A stretch of DNA of 64,000 bases, from assembly GCF_017654505.1 (NCBI RefSeq), contig NC_054541.1, forward strand, positions 49,811,486 to 49,875,485, in the 5' to 3' direction. Under the pieces are notes generated by a model. It was given only the letters and a program-made list of their open reading frames with translations, did not search any database and was not told where the DNA came from. The number at the start of each line of letters is the position of its first letter. Position 1 is the first letter of the stretch. Positions 11,165 to 22,353 of the stretch are shown in pieces. Both the position numbers and the translations under genes were made by a program. The DNA is from Polyodon spathula. Lineage: Eukaryota > Chordata > Actinopteri > Acipenseriformes > Polyodontidae.

Positions 11165-11240
11165 CAACCAAACGAGCAAGATGGGCCGAATGGCCTCCAC
11201 TCGTTTGTAAACTTTGTTATGTTCTTATGTTCTTATGATA

Positions 11241-11754
11241 TAGATCAACCCAGAAAACACAATCCCAGTCAGGCTGGAGTCTCTGTTCCGCTGAAGACAG
11301 GTGAGATCTACATTGGCTGCAGCTGGCTACACAAGGTTACAAATATGTTTGCATGCCATGCTTTTAGATAGTGCTGCACTTCCTTGGTCATTACCCCTTG
11401 ATGATGAAGTTGTGCCCAACCTGATTTTTTTTGTTTTTTTACCTGCATACTTTTGCATTGCAAACTGCTTGTAATCTGCACAGAGCACATATTTAATAAT
11501 AATGAACTGCAAAACATAGCAAAGTGTAATAAAGCACAGTGAAAGCATGGTAAACCATACTGTGGTAGGCATTGTAAAGAATAGTGAGGTATGTTGCACT
11601 ACATGAATAAACATGGAAAACCAGGGTAAGCTATGGCAAATACACAGCATAACTGTGGGAGAGGCACAACATTACAGTGGAGAACTTTTATAAGGGCAGT
11701 TTTGTGTTTTTTAACCTGGAACTGTGTCTTAAAGACAATCAAAAGGAAACTCAC
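11241..11754. other. PARVG intron, no feature recognised
   Basis: Intron sequence after the LINE tail. No gene or recognisable repeat was identified. Confidence 0.35.
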
Positions 11755-11843
11755 TTATGGGACAGCTCTCCATGTGTGTTCCCATGACTGGATTTTAAAT
11801 GGTAAATGTGTTTAAAATGTAAACGAACTACTCTTGTCCTCTT
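11755..11843 (-). other. PARVG: Possible PARVG linker exon
   Basis: The segment lies between a good acceptor ('tgttgttgcag') and a consensus donor (ATAAGTGAGT). It is open in the frame with phases 0 in and 2 out, as required between exons 13414-13529 and 6862-6917. It starts KR and contains KSSHGNTHGELSHK, which loosely resembles the QSSHVTKEL segment of PARVB exon 7. At 89 bp it is longer than the 59-bp PARVB exon. The match is weak. Confidence 0.25.
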
Positions 11844-13413
11844 CTGCAACAACACTGAGAAAAACAGAAAACAATATATTAGATCAAGCTGAAAAACAGA
11901 CAATATGCACACAGCAGCGCCCTGGTATTCACTGCATAGACTGTACCCCAGCAGCACTGTACTTGAACAGTACCAGCACATTTCAAAATGGTTACTTACT
12001 GTCACCTACCTTTGGTCTGTAATGTATTCAATAATTTTTTCTGACTTGATTCCATTTTTGCTAACCTGTTGAGAATAATATAAAAGTTAAACTTGGCACC
12101 TTTTCGTTGTGAGTGTCATCCTTTTCAATGGATCTTAAGGCTATTCAGAGACATTTTTTAAACACAACAACAAACTATACTGAGGTCTGTAATAATCTGA
12201 GGGTTATCACTGTGCCAACTGCTATTTCCAATGGAGGTATTGTCAATGCCCATGACAAACAAACTGAAATCCTATTAGCATATATTAAAGTGAACAGTAT
12301 TCTTGTCCATGCAGAAAGTTAGTTCATATTTCATATTACCTCAAGTCTATGCGTCAGCATGTAGTTGCAGACCAACACAATATTCAGAGAAACAAGTGAA
12401 GATACTTGTACAAAATGACCCAAGTTAATGTGCACAGTGATCCTGTTGTTTGCAGTTTGCCTTTTATAATGCAGCTGCCACACTGCCAGTCTATCTGTGT
12501 GCTTTGCGTGGTTTACAACGCTGTGCTTGCCACTGTATAAAGCCAAGCACTTTTATAAGGAGGGATTCAACTTCACGTGATCCGCAGTTAAAGGTAAAGC
12601 AGACATGAAAGAAGGCAGGAAACTTTAAACTTGTAATTCCTAGAGAATAAAAAAGCATTGCTTTAGTCAAACACAGCCGCAGCACCAGCAGCAGCAGCAG
12701 CTTGGCTCTCAGGGCATGTTTTGTACTGGTTTGGGGTCTGGAATCAGCACAGGACACAATCCAAGTGAAACACATCTCAGAGCTATTTACTCCAAAATAT
12801 AGCACTATTCAGAAAGTAAAAACGTCCCCGACAATCTTATCAAACAAGAAATAAACCAATCAGGCATTTCATTTAGCAGCCTGCAAGTAGTCTGATGTTG
12901 TTTCTTATTGGTTTTTAATTGAAAATGGTGCCGTTTGCCTTCAAACAGAAATAACACTGATGCTGACCTGGAGTAAATGTCTTTCTAGTGCATTGTGTCC
13001 ATTATAGCTGTTACTGTGGCAGCAATGTATCTGGGTATGTAGAATAACTTTAACAGCATGATAAACTGTCTTAAACAGCTATTGCATATAGTAAGTGGCT
13101 TACACAACCCAGTCTGCACAAGACCCTGCAAACAAAATGTTACATTACAATACCAAATAGCCTTCTTTGTACTGTATGTTTCTACATGTCATTCTGAGGC
13201 TTAAGAGACTAGATACTAGATTCTCAAAGCTATCTACTCAATTGTAATTTGTGTTATTTTTTGTCAAACCACTTCAGGGTACTCACCCTACATTAAATAT
13301 CTGCAGTGCTTATCTGTGGTTTGGGACCTCGATTGGGTGTGTTTCGTTGTGATGTTTTGGTGTAAATAGCTCTGAGAATCTAGCCCTGTGTGACTGAGAA
13401 GGAACACTGTTAC
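11844..13413. other. PARVG intron, no feature recognised
   Basis: No gene or recognised repeat was found. The missing small linker exon (a counterpart of the 20-bp PARVB exon 8) could lie anywhere between 6918 and here. Confidence 0.3.
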
Positions 13414-13529
13414 CTCCAGGAGAAGCACTTCCACAGACACATTGGCTGGCAGCTCCAGGCCAGGTTTGAAATGCTTTGCCATGGCAACCAAGAGATGCAA
13501 GGTCGCCAGCAAATCCCTGCTATGGATTT
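13414..13529 (-). CDS. PARVG: PARVG CH1 C-terminal exon
   Basis: Acceptor 'ttccataccag', donor GTAACA. The 116-bp exon reads IHSRDLLATLHLLVAMAKHF then KPGLELPANVSVEVLLLE. It has the same length and phase as PARVB exon 6. RDLLATLHLLVA is the gamma-parvin form. Confidence 0.92.
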
Positions 13530-13559
13530 CTGGTATGGAAGAAAGCAAATACATTGTCA

Positions 13560-13760
13560 CGCACACAGAGGCAGAATGGTATACACAAATGATCTGCAGT
13601 GTCGGCTCTCAGTCCTACAGCACCCTGTCTGATCAAGCCTGTGTTACATTGTCATGTACACAGAGACAGAGGGGTATACACAAATGATCTGCAGTGTCGG
13701 CTCTCAGTCCTACAGCACCCTGTCTGATCAAGCCTGTGTTACATTGTCATGCACACTTGG
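13560..13760. repeat. Two-copy direct repeat of about 105 bp
   Basis: The block with 'gtatacacaaatgatctgca' and 'tctgatcaagcctgtgttac' occurs twice just upstream of PARVG exon 13414-13529, in transcript direction. Confidence 0.85.
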
Positions 13761-14035
13761 TTTTTTATGTTTCTCTAAAAATAGATTCCTCAGTGTGCAG
13801 GATCTAAGTCACAAAGCTAATCATTCTTTAGCAGCACCATTGTTTTCTGAAAAGTGAAAAACTCATAGAAATTGCCAAACATGAAATAAACACCAACATT
13901 TAATTCAAGACATTCTGAATGATTGAACTCTTATTAGTCTACAGTAAGTCTCAACTGTTTTGCTGCTAGTTTTGTAATGTTAGTTTTTATTTCCACAATA
14001 AAATGGAACAACTTTGAAGTAATAAAGTCCTCTCC

Positions 14036-14210
14036 AAGGATGGAAATGAGACTCCCATTGCATAGCAGTTTGACTCCTGATTCATGGTTTCATTATGAGT
14101 TTAACAAGACACTCCTGAGCTTGTTATCTATACAATGTGGCTAATCAAGCGCTTAGTGAAAGCTGGAATGGGTGAAACTGCACTGCAGTAGGAGTCCTAT
14201 TTCCACACCT
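14036..14210. mobile_element. MITE-like element, copy 1
   Basis: About 175 bp with imperfect inverted ends: 'ggatggaaatgagactccca' at the left and 'ggagtcctatttccacacc' at the right. A second copy of the same size lies at 20858-21031. No coding capacity. Confidence 0.55.
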
Positions 14211-14703
14211 GCCTCTCAGTGTGCCACGTCTAGACAGACTCATTGTGTTCTACTGACAGTGCCTCTCAGTGTGCCATGTCTAGACAGACTCATTGTGTTT
14301 TACTCACAGTGCCTCTCAGTGTGCCATGTCTAGACAGACTCATTGTGTTCTACTCACAGTGCCTCTCAGTGTGCCATGTCTAGACTCATTGTGTTCCACT
14401 CACAGTGTCTCTCAGTGTGCCATGTCTATACAGACTCATTGTGTTCTACTCACAGTGCCTCTCAGTGTGCCATGTCTAGACAGACTCATTGTGTTCTACT
14501 CACAGTGCCTCTCAGTGTGCCATGTCTAGACAGACTCATTGTGTTCTACTCACAGTGCCTCTCAGTGTGCCATGTCTAGACAGACTCATTGTGTTCTACT
14601 CACAGTGCCTCTCAGTGTGCCATGTCTAGACAGACTCATTGTGTTCTACTCACTGTGCCTCTCAGTGTGCCATGTCTATACAGACTCATTGTGTTCTACT
14701 CAG
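14209..14703. repeat. Minisatellite, 50-bp unit, starts at PARVG splice donor
   Basis: About ten copies. On the minus strand the first unit begins directly at the end of exon 14704-14847, and every unit carries the former intron start GTGAGTAGAACACAATGAG. Eight units keep an intact GTGAG core. The exon-adjacent copy reads CTGAG, and the most distal copy also lacks the intact core. Confidence 0.95.
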
Positions 14704-14847
14704 GCTCCACACTCCACTTCTGCAGGGCCTCCTCTGGCAGCCTTAGCTTCTGCTTCAGGGCGTCCATTACAACACGGAGCTTACGTTTCTGAGCAGCGGC
14801 AGTCAGGGCAATTTCTTCTACGTCCAATTGAACATCCCCTAACCTGG
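14704..14847 (-). CDS. PARVG: PARVG CH1 exon with mutated splice donor
   Basis: Acceptor 'tttttgccag'. The exon reads ARLGDVQLDVEEIALTAAAQ, then KRKLRVVMDALKQKLRLPEE and QKWSVE. Length 144 bp, phases as in PARVB exon 5 (141 bp). The donor position reads CTGAGTAG instead of GTGAGTAG, whereas PARVB exon 5 keeps GTGAGTAG. Read-through gives Pro-Glu-stop. Confidence 0.9.
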
Positions 14848-14989
14848 CTGGCAAAAAGAAAAGAAAAAAAAACAAACAACCTTGACATGCAGGCCTGCTG
14901 TGAATTAGTCGAGAACTTACTGAACTTTTAATGGTGTCAAAAGCAGGTACATCTGTTTGGTTTGTTTGTGCTGAAGGGGTGAGGTACAC

Positions 14990-15050
14990 AAGAGTGGAAG
15001 AACATAAGGAAATGAGAGCAGACCCTTCAGCCCATTACAGCGAAATGAAA
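14990..15050 (-). repeat. Short CR1-like 3' tail fragment
   Basis: Weak antisense match to the 'agaacataag ... ttcagccca' tail seen in CR1-like copies elsewhere in the window. Confidence 0.35.
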
Positions 15051-15321
15051 GAATATGAAAGTGTCCACACAATCTCTACATGCAGTACTACAGTATTCTC
15101 CATGAACTGAGGCAAGTCAATGTCCCTTTGCAAACCAAGTGAATGACAAAGCAAAGTGCAGTGACAACAGTGAGCAGACTGGCAGCCAGCACTATACCAC
15201 ACACTGTACTGTGCAGCCAGAGAGACAGTGAATATCTGCATTCAGCAATGCCACTCAGAGCAGGTAGAGAAGGAGTTAGGGCTCCAGGTTTGCATTGCAA
15301 TGTAAAAGTAACCATGCCTAC

Positions 15322-15422
15322 CGAGGAGGTGATGCAGTACGAGCCAATCAAAGATCCTCCTCCAGGCTCTTCACCACAATGTGCTCCTGGTGCAGGGATC
15401 CACTGATCCAGTCAATCAGAAA
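15322..15422 (-). pseudogene. PARVG: PARVG first CH1 exon with 2-bp deletion
   Basis: Acceptor 'gtgtttgcag', donor GTAGGC. It reads FLIDWISGSLHQEHIVVKSL then EEDL and TGA. The expected downstream residues (FD-LVLHHLL) reappear in another frame. The length is 101 bp, against 103 bp for PARVB exon 4, which fits a 2-bp loss in a CT/TTT stretch. The conserved Gly of the DG pair also appears as Trp after the shift. Confidence 0.88.
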
Positions 15423-16655
15423 CTGCAAACACACACAAACACATACAGAGACATGGGCAAGGAGACCAGCCAGGTGCTGGGGGGGGGGGAGCATCGGGCA
15501 GCCTATCTAACTGCACCGTACTTGACCTTTACACTGTATAGCAGTTTTCTTTAAGGACAAGAAAGCCATCATTTGCAAGCTTGGGCTTTTTCCTAATATT
15601 TTGTCAGCTCAGTGCAAGATCCTTCTTTCATCTGAAGCTATAATACACTCAATGCTGGTGTTTGTAGTAATGCTAAAATACACTTAATAAAATTTGGAGG
15701 CAAACGTTTCTACGAGACATCTCTCTCTTCATTCTGTCACACTGAAACGTTCCTACGAGACGTCTTTCTCAATGTCCTGTCACACAAACGCTGTGTCACA
15801 GAACTGTGTCATTGAAGAAATTGAGAAAGACTTATCTTATAAGTTTATTTATAATTACTACTACTACAAGCCCCTAGTTCCCTCTCTGCCACATCCCTCT
15901 CTGATGAACAATTTCTCGTCATACTGCACTCAATACAGGGTATCCATTCCTCACTATAGACCCATACCGTGTGGACAGCAACATGAATAGGGTCACCGAT
16001 TCAATCTAAAGTGCACATGTTGCATTTGGCTGGTTACAAAACACTTGAGTTTCACAAATAACCATCAGCTGCAGTGACAGTCATTTTGTTAAAAGACCAC
16101 ACTGAACTCTTGTAATTGGATTTTTACAGGATTTCCCCGTTTTGCTGTCTCTCAACTCTATTCTACAATAGTCTTCAGGCCCCCATGCTTTCCTCATGTT
16201 TAAGTGCGCTCCCATTACAGAAGCGTGTCCTCCTGCAGCCTGATCAAACAGTAAATGCAATAAACAAATTTTGCCTAAATACCCACCCTGCAGTGGCACA
16301 TGGCTTTACCCTTCACCAGAGAGATTCTAAGAGAATTGCAAGTTTCTATACACAGAATTTGAGGACAGTGATTTTTGTTTATTGATGGATATGCAGTACG
16401 ATACAGACTAATCATACAGCCTCAAATCCGTCTGGCAGGGTGGATGAGGCAATAGACCCCACCCTCCCCTGTGATTTAGCCAATCGGAAACTGAAAGAAA
16501 CAAAAGGGGGTGGGGACTGGGGGAGGTGGAGGGATGTTAATCGACTGATTGATTAGTAGATGATGTAATGCGCAGGGGGCAGTCCTTCCCCCTGAACAAA
16601 AGTTATTATCTTTTATTTGAAGAACCGAGAAATGCCATGTGAACTGAAAACTTAC
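15423..16655. other. Upstream PARVG intron or flank, no exon recognised
   Basis: The exon carrying the DPKF..ELQK-type segment that should precede CH1 was looked for on the minus strand and not found. No other feature was identified. Confidence 0.35.
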
Positions 16656-16732
16656 CCAAAAAACCTTCAACATCTTCTGAACGGATGGTTTCTAAGGAAG
16701 CCTGGGCAAAGATTTCAGAATATTCTTTCTTT
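16656..16732 (-). other. Possible 5' exon of PARVG
   Basis: Bounded by 'gtagtttcag' and a GTAAGT donor. One frame is open and reads KKEYSEIFAQASLETIRSED then VEGFLG. The amino-acid string looks coding, but I cannot match it to a known parvin N-terminus. The exit phase (1) suits the missing next exon. Confidence 0.25.
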
Positions 16733-17154
16733 CTGAAACTACAAAGCGTAATGGGTTATTTATAGTCATGTCATTGTGAATTACATGACTGTGTCCCAAC
16801 ACCTTCTTTTTGACAACTAAATATAACCTTCTGAAAAGAAGTGTTTGACAGTTAAGTTTTTCCATCACTTCCCTTGTTCATTTTCTAGTAATTATTTATT
16901 TTTTTTTTTTTTTTTAAATCTGAGATCTTTGTCTGTGGAAACAAGACTAAGGTCAAGCGTGTTTCATGCTTAGCAGAAGGTCTATGCACGTGTTTTACCT
17001 GATACCATGTAACTTGTATACATATAAAATGAATAAACACACCACAACTTTACCTGGAACAGTCATTTCATCCTGGGGCTCTGGTGACATTGGCAGACTA
17101 CCGGAACCCATCAATGAACTTACAGCCTTATCACACACAGAATTGACAGACTGA

Positions 17155-18130
17155 GCCACACGGCCCCTTCCACTATGCAGCCGGATTGATCCACACCGCC
17201 CCTTCCGCTGTGCAGCCGGATTGATCCACACCGCCCCTTCCGCTGTGCAGCCGGATTGATCCACACCGCCCCTTCCGCTGTGCAGCCGGATTGATCCACA
17301 CCGCCCCTTCCGCTGTGCAGCCGGATTGATCCACACCGCCCCTTCCACTATGCAGCCGGATTGATCCACACCGCCCCTTCCGCTGTGCAGCCGGATTGAT
17401 CCACACCGCCCCTTCCGCTGTGCAGCCGGATTGATCCACACCGCCCCTTCCGCTGTGCAGCCGGATTGATCCACACCGCCCCTTCCGCTGTGCAGCCGGA
17501 TTGATCCACACCGCCCCTTCCGCTGTGCAGCCGGATTGATCCACACCGCCCCTTCCGCTGTGCAGCCGGATTGATCCACACCGCCCCTTCCGCTGTGCAG
17601 CCGGATTGATCCACACCGCCCCTTCCGCTGTGCAGCCGGATTGATCCACACCGCCCCTTCCGCTGTGCAGCCGGATTGATCCACACCGCCCCTTCCGCTG
17701 TGCAGCCGGATTGATCCACACCGCCCCTTCCGCTGTGCAGCCGGATTGATCCACACCGCCCCTTCCGCTGTGCAGCCGGATTGATCCACACCGCCCCTTC
17801 CGCTGTGCAGCCGGATTGATCCACACCGCCCCTTCCGCTGTGCAGCCGGATTGATCCACACCGCCCCTTCCGCTGTGCAGCCGGATTGATCCACACCGCC
17901 CCTTCCGCTGTGCAGCCGGATTGATCCACACCGCCCCTTCCGCTGTGCAGCCGGATTGATCCACACCGCCCCTTCCGCTGTGCAGCCGGATTGATCCACA
18001 CCGCCCCTTCCGCTGTGCAGCCGGATTGATCCACACCGCCCCTACCGCTGTGCAGCCGGATTGATCCACACCGCCCCTTCCGCTGTGCAGCCGGCTTGAT
18101 CCACACCGCCCCTTCCGCTGTGCAGCTGGA
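17155..18130. repeat. Minisatellite, 35-bp unit, about 28 copies
   Basis: Near-identical units of 'ccgccccttccgctgtgcag' plus 'ccggattgatccaca'. It abuts an open segment (17040-17154) that could be an exon on the minus strand. The unit is open in all minus frames, which creates long artificial reading frames. Confidence 0.97.
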
Positions 18131-18239
18131 TTTTACAAATAATGTTTCAGATAAACTTTTAATACATCTAATGTCTTGATAAGAGTATTCCATTTTCTCA
18201 TCAATAAGGTTTGCAAAAAATTATAAAAAGCTGGCTTTA

Positions 18240-18430
18240 GTTAACAACACCAGAACATAAAATTAACAAAACAAGAGGTCATTCAGCCCATCTAAGCTCA
18301 TCTTGATCCTAGTAGCTGATTGATCTCAGAACGTTATGAAGTTGGGTCTTAAAGAATCCAGATGATTCTGCCTCAACAACGTGACTAGGTAACCCATTCC
18401 ACACATCGCATGTATCGCATCCAGAGTTCA
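18240..18430 (-). mobile_element. CR1-like LINE 3'-end fragment
   Basis: In reverse complement it reads 'caatcagctactaggatcaa' then 'gatgggctgaatgacctctt' and ends in 'ttatgttctggtgttg', a diverged form of the LINE tail at 11.2 kb. Confidence 0.6.
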
Positions 18431-18998
18431 ACCTTTCAAAAGCAACAATAAACAAGACCCAGGCGGACAACACCTAAGCAAATGCAACAACGTTCTTCTT
18501 GTGAACTGCAGACATATCGCTCCTGCATTGTGTTAAAATAAGCCAAGATGCACAGCATTACACAAATAAAGAGACTTACCCTTTTAAAAGACAGCACTAG
18601 CATACAGAGAAAAGAGAACTTTGTTTTTGTATTCCTTCCTTCTAACAGTTAAATGTGATGTCAGAAAAGAAGGAAACTAAGTCATAGAAAAAAACTGAAA
18701 AAAAAAAACCCACAACAAAACAGTTAATTATTTCAGTTTGCTGGCAACTTTGAGAGTCATGGAAGCCAGGCAAGACAAACTCTCATGCTCTGAATGGATG
18801 AGCTTAGTTATATACATACATATATATACAAAACCGTGCAGAAAACAGACTTCCTCTTGCGGCTTTACATGGAAGCTGTGCATGTCAGTGACTTGTCACT
18901 GAAAGGGAACTATACCACCATGTTGAAAAGACAAGAAGGGGAGGAGACAGAACAACCAATATGAGAAATAACATAGCCAGTCGATCTAGTGATGAGTT

Positions 18999-19033
<35 letters not shown>

Positions 19034-19926
19034 CATGTGTCCAGCTAGGACGACTTTGTAAAGTCAGAATGCATTGCTTTACAACCTTAGACACCTCTGT
19101 AACAAAAAGAGAGAAAGAGACCTGAAGCAATGCTCAGCTGATTCATCAGGAAAACCACAAGCATGTCTACATAGAGGAACACTCAGCAAACACTGAAACA
19201 GCAGCTTCCTGTGCGCAATGGGGGATCGTGCACTTGGAACATGAACTGGGTTTCAGGAAGGCTGTGGCACTCTTGTGACTGCTTTTCACAGAAAAAGGTA
19301 AGTGAACCAATAATTCAAGGAAACAAATGCATTCTGTGCAGACAAGATATTCCTTCACTGCCAAATCTTGTGTGTCTACACTCACTAGATATTTTCTTTC
19401 TTTTACAAGCAATATCTTAATATAAAGAGTAGCAAGACAACCAGAAGGCCTGCTGGTCTAACCTCTAGCATAAGGCTGATCTATCTCATTTCTAATGTCT
19501 ACATTTGTTTGTGTAGTTCCTGATTGACTATTCAAGAATTAGAATGTCTCGCATCCGTCAGTCTGGGAATATACAGTACAGGTTGGTTAAACTTGGCTCA
19601 AGCGAATGGCCAGTATTTTGTTGAACAAAAGTCACTGTCTTGCGGCTTGTGGGTAACCCTAGTGCTGATGCTAGACTCGTATCACCTAGAGAAAGAACAG
19701 CACCCGCCTATCCAGGCTTCCGACAACACGTTTGCACACAGCTGTCTGTACAGAGCGGATTTCACTGGCATCAACACTTTAATCTGTTGCAAGGCACCTT
19801 GCTGCTGTGTATTTCGCAGAGTGTCTACACTAACAAGCACAGTTCATGCAAGGACATGCTGTAGGGCAGCGTGGGCTGGAATACCAAGCTGTAGTATCAA
19901 CAGCTCTACTAACATCAGTAACTCAT
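18431..19926. other. Intergenic between PARVB and PARVG, no gene seen
   Basis: Contains a (ca)n microsatellite at about 18999-19030. No exon or RNA gene was recognised. The PARVG promoter and 5' noncoding exons may lie in this area. Confidence 0.35.
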
Positions 19927-20524
19927 TGTCACAAAGACGGACGGAGTGGGCGACGTCAGACCAGAAACAGGAAATAAACGCAGAGAGAGGTGGAGTTTGG
20001 TGGAGCTGAGCGAATGGTCTCGCTCAGCTTTTAATAATTTATACAAACAGAAAATAAAAGGTTGCAAAGACAAACAAAAACACAGGACACGGCACTGGTA
20101 GCCAAAATAAACAGACAAACAAAATGGACTAACACTAAACAAAACACGGTGAGCTTCTATTTTACTTAATACTATTACAATTACCTCCGTCTCCAATCCC
20201 GTTCTCCACTCACCGAACACCCAACCCCGAGTGAGTGAAAACATGCTGCTTTTATGCAGCTGTACCGAGACTCAATTGCTAATCAATCATTCAATTGGAG
20301 TCGCGGTACAACTGCACGTGAATTAATAAAGTGCAATTCCCCATGCTCACATATTATTACTTTTTACTTGCATGTGAAGTGCTGTGCAATCCTCGTGCCT
20401 AAATACAAATATACATTTTAAACACTCGTGTTACACAGACCCCTTTATATCCCGTGTACCAATGACTATACACCAACATTAACACACAGCACAAAATACA
20501 CACAGGGGCGGGCGCTTTGCCACA
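19927..20524 (-). mobile_element. Solo LTR with 5-bp target-site duplication
   Basis: 598 bp beginning TGTCAC and ending CCACA on the plus strand. It is flanked on both sides by the same 5 bp, CTCAT (19922-19926 and 20525-20529). On the minus strand it shows the order of an LTR: TGTGGCAAAG start, TATA-like 'gcataaaagcagc' or 'ggatataaagg', an attaaa-type poly(A) signal before 'agctgagcgagacc', then the TGACA end. No internal retroelement genes remain, so it arose by LTR-LTR recombination. Confidence 0.85.
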
Positions 20525-20857
20525 CTCATACAGCACACAGCCCAGAACTCTTTAAACCACCCAAACAGAATCCTCCAGAAAAATAAAACTCAGGTGATTG
20601 GTTTCAGTTTTATTAGAACAAACACACACACAATCCACTCAGTTTACACATTCTTTCTTCGTACTCTGGCAGGAGATCTGCCTGCATGTTTTAAATAATG
20701 TATTAAGGCAAGCATGCATTGGCATCCTCTGTACATATGGCTCTGTCGGATATATTTTGGTAAAACGGTCATTTAGACATATAAATAGCCAGCGTTGTTG
20801 GCAGCATAACAGTTTCAGAACTAGAATTGAGCCTTCTGAACACAAACATTTGTATTG

Positions 20858-21031
20858 CAGGGATGGAAATAATACTCCTAGTGCACAGCAGTTTCACCCT
20901 TCACAGATTTCACTACAAGCTTGACGAGCCATGGGGTACAGGTAACAGGCTCAGGTGTGTCTTATTAAACTCACAGGTGAACCAGGAATGCATCCAGCTG
21001 CTATCCAATGGGAGTCTTATTTCCATCCCTG
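20858..21031. mobile_element. MITE-like element, copy 2
   Basis: 174 bp with inverted ends: 'cagggatggaaataatactc' and, in reverse complement of the right end, 'cagggatggaaataagactc'. It is the same size and shares its ends with 14036-14210. No reading frame of note. Confidence 0.7.
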
Positions 21032-22305
21032 TTTTGTACCTGGTAAGTTTTTTTGTTTTTTTTCAAACTTGGAGGTGTAACTTGGCACATCATACCTGAT
21101 CAAAACCAGTACAGTAAGTGAAAGAAAGGTTACTGCAGCAGAAGATATTGCATGGACAAGAAATTCATCAGGCCATACACTCAATAAAAGCAATCAGCAT
21201 TTGGACAAACAGAGCAAACTACACATGATCAAATAGTCTATCTAGAAAAGCTTACAACTGGACCATAAACCTGACATTCTCTTTGGACTTACTATTGCAA
21301 ATCAAGGCTTCGAGATAAACATACAAAAAAAAAAAAAGGTAATATTATTAAAAACCTTCATTAGGGGTTTTATAGCCTTTCAACATCCATAAATATCCAC
21401 CATAATTCAAGCAAGGATTCGATTTCAAATGAATAAAGTGGTTTCATAAGTGACCCAATACAGTAAAGAACATTTCTTCTAATCAACAAAACCTCCAGTA
21501 ACTTACATGCTGCAACCAACAACCCAATCCACTTCACAGTATGGGCTTCATGCACAATTTAAAAGAACCTGGATTATGTGTTGAAGCACATGGGCAAGCC
21601 TCATACAGTGTATACCAGAGAAATGCTGACTAGACTTGTCTATATTACAAGCAAGCAAATGTTGTAATGAACAGGACAAACTGCACTTTAAATGTGCTTT
21701 TGATTAATACACACAAATAGCACAAGAGCACAGTGCTTACAGTACTGTACACACTACACCTGGTTTAATGTTTCTCCACAAGTCACATTTTAAAATGTAC
21801 CACATTATTACACTCCTTAAATAAATACTGCTTTCTGAATTATGTTTGATAAATTATTTTACACCACAAAATTTCACTTTCATCATAACTGAAATAAAGT
21901 TATTAGTCTCACACAGTTAACATTACAAAAGCAAGGATGGTGTACTTTACTAATGCAAGTCCTGCATATTCTCTTACGTGTAGTAACTAAGAGAGGCAAT
22001 TATAGCAGCAGAGTTAGTGAGAAGGCACCTGTTTTAAATGTAGCAACAAAACACATGTTTACTTTCTTGTCTCACTAAAGCTTATGAGCACACTTCAGTG
22101 ATGCAACACAAAGAAACTAAAAATGAACACAAAAAAACAGGAACATTAGTTCATTTCCAGCACTCTCCTTTCAACAAAAACACCTTTGCATCAATAAAAC
22201 CAAGGCAACTGCATAGAGAAGGTACAAAAAGAAGATATATTACAAATTACAGTGCAACTCACATCCGAGCATGCTTGCATGACTGTGCCAGGATATAACA
22301 GACCC

Positions 22306-22307
<2 letters not shown>

Positions 22308-22350
<43 letters not shown>
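22308..22350. repeat. (GA)n microsatellite
   Basis: About 40 bp of alternating ga/ag. Confidence 0.97.

Positions 22351-22353
<3 letters not shown>

Larger units (their letters stand above)
6950..11240 (+). mobile_element. CR1-like LINE retrotransposon, nearly full length
   Basis: The order is 5' UTR (with an internal direct repeat), ORF1 with an esterase-type domain, ORF2 with endonuclease and reverse transcriptase, then the 3' tail 'gatgggccgaatggcctc' followed by repeated 'ttcttatg'. This organisation is typical of the CR1/L2 group. It lies in a PARVG intron in the antisense direction. ORF1 and ORF2 carry stops and frameshifts, so this copy is dead. The left border is approximate. Confidence 0.85.
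1278..15422 (-). pseudogene. PARVG: Gamma-parvin gene, probably inactivated
   Basis: Parvins are cytoplasmic focal-adhesion adaptors that bind integrin-linked kinase, paxillin and actin through two calponin-homology (CH) domains. Eight exons on the minus strand match gamma-parvin in order and phase: 15322-15422, 14704-14847, 13414-13529, 6862-6917, 6643-6711, 4554-4655, 3780-3852 and 1278-1348. Most lengths equal those of the PARVB exons next door (116, 69, 102, 73). Gamma-type signatures include EEIALTAAAQKRKL, DLLATLHLLVAMAKHF, ILLIGQLNGYF and VSLALELLKDQGLL. Two lesions are visible: the first CH1 exon is 101 bp instead of 103 and runs into TGA after EEDL, and the following exon has CTGAGT where GTGAGT is expected. 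The exon carrying the DPKF-type segment before CH1 was not found. A sequencing or assembly error, or a second intact copy in a polyploid genome, are alternatives. Confidence 0.8.

Noticed and set aside
17040..17154. MGSGSLPMSPEPQDEMTVP segment as the definite PARVG first exon
   Set aside because: It is open and has a usable donor, but its exit phase does not join the next candidate exon and I cannot match it to a parvin N-terminus; kept only as a finding.
16995..18193. Three minus-strand frames of about 280-334 codons
   Set aside because: They come from the 35-bp minisatellite; all frames repeat the same peptides.
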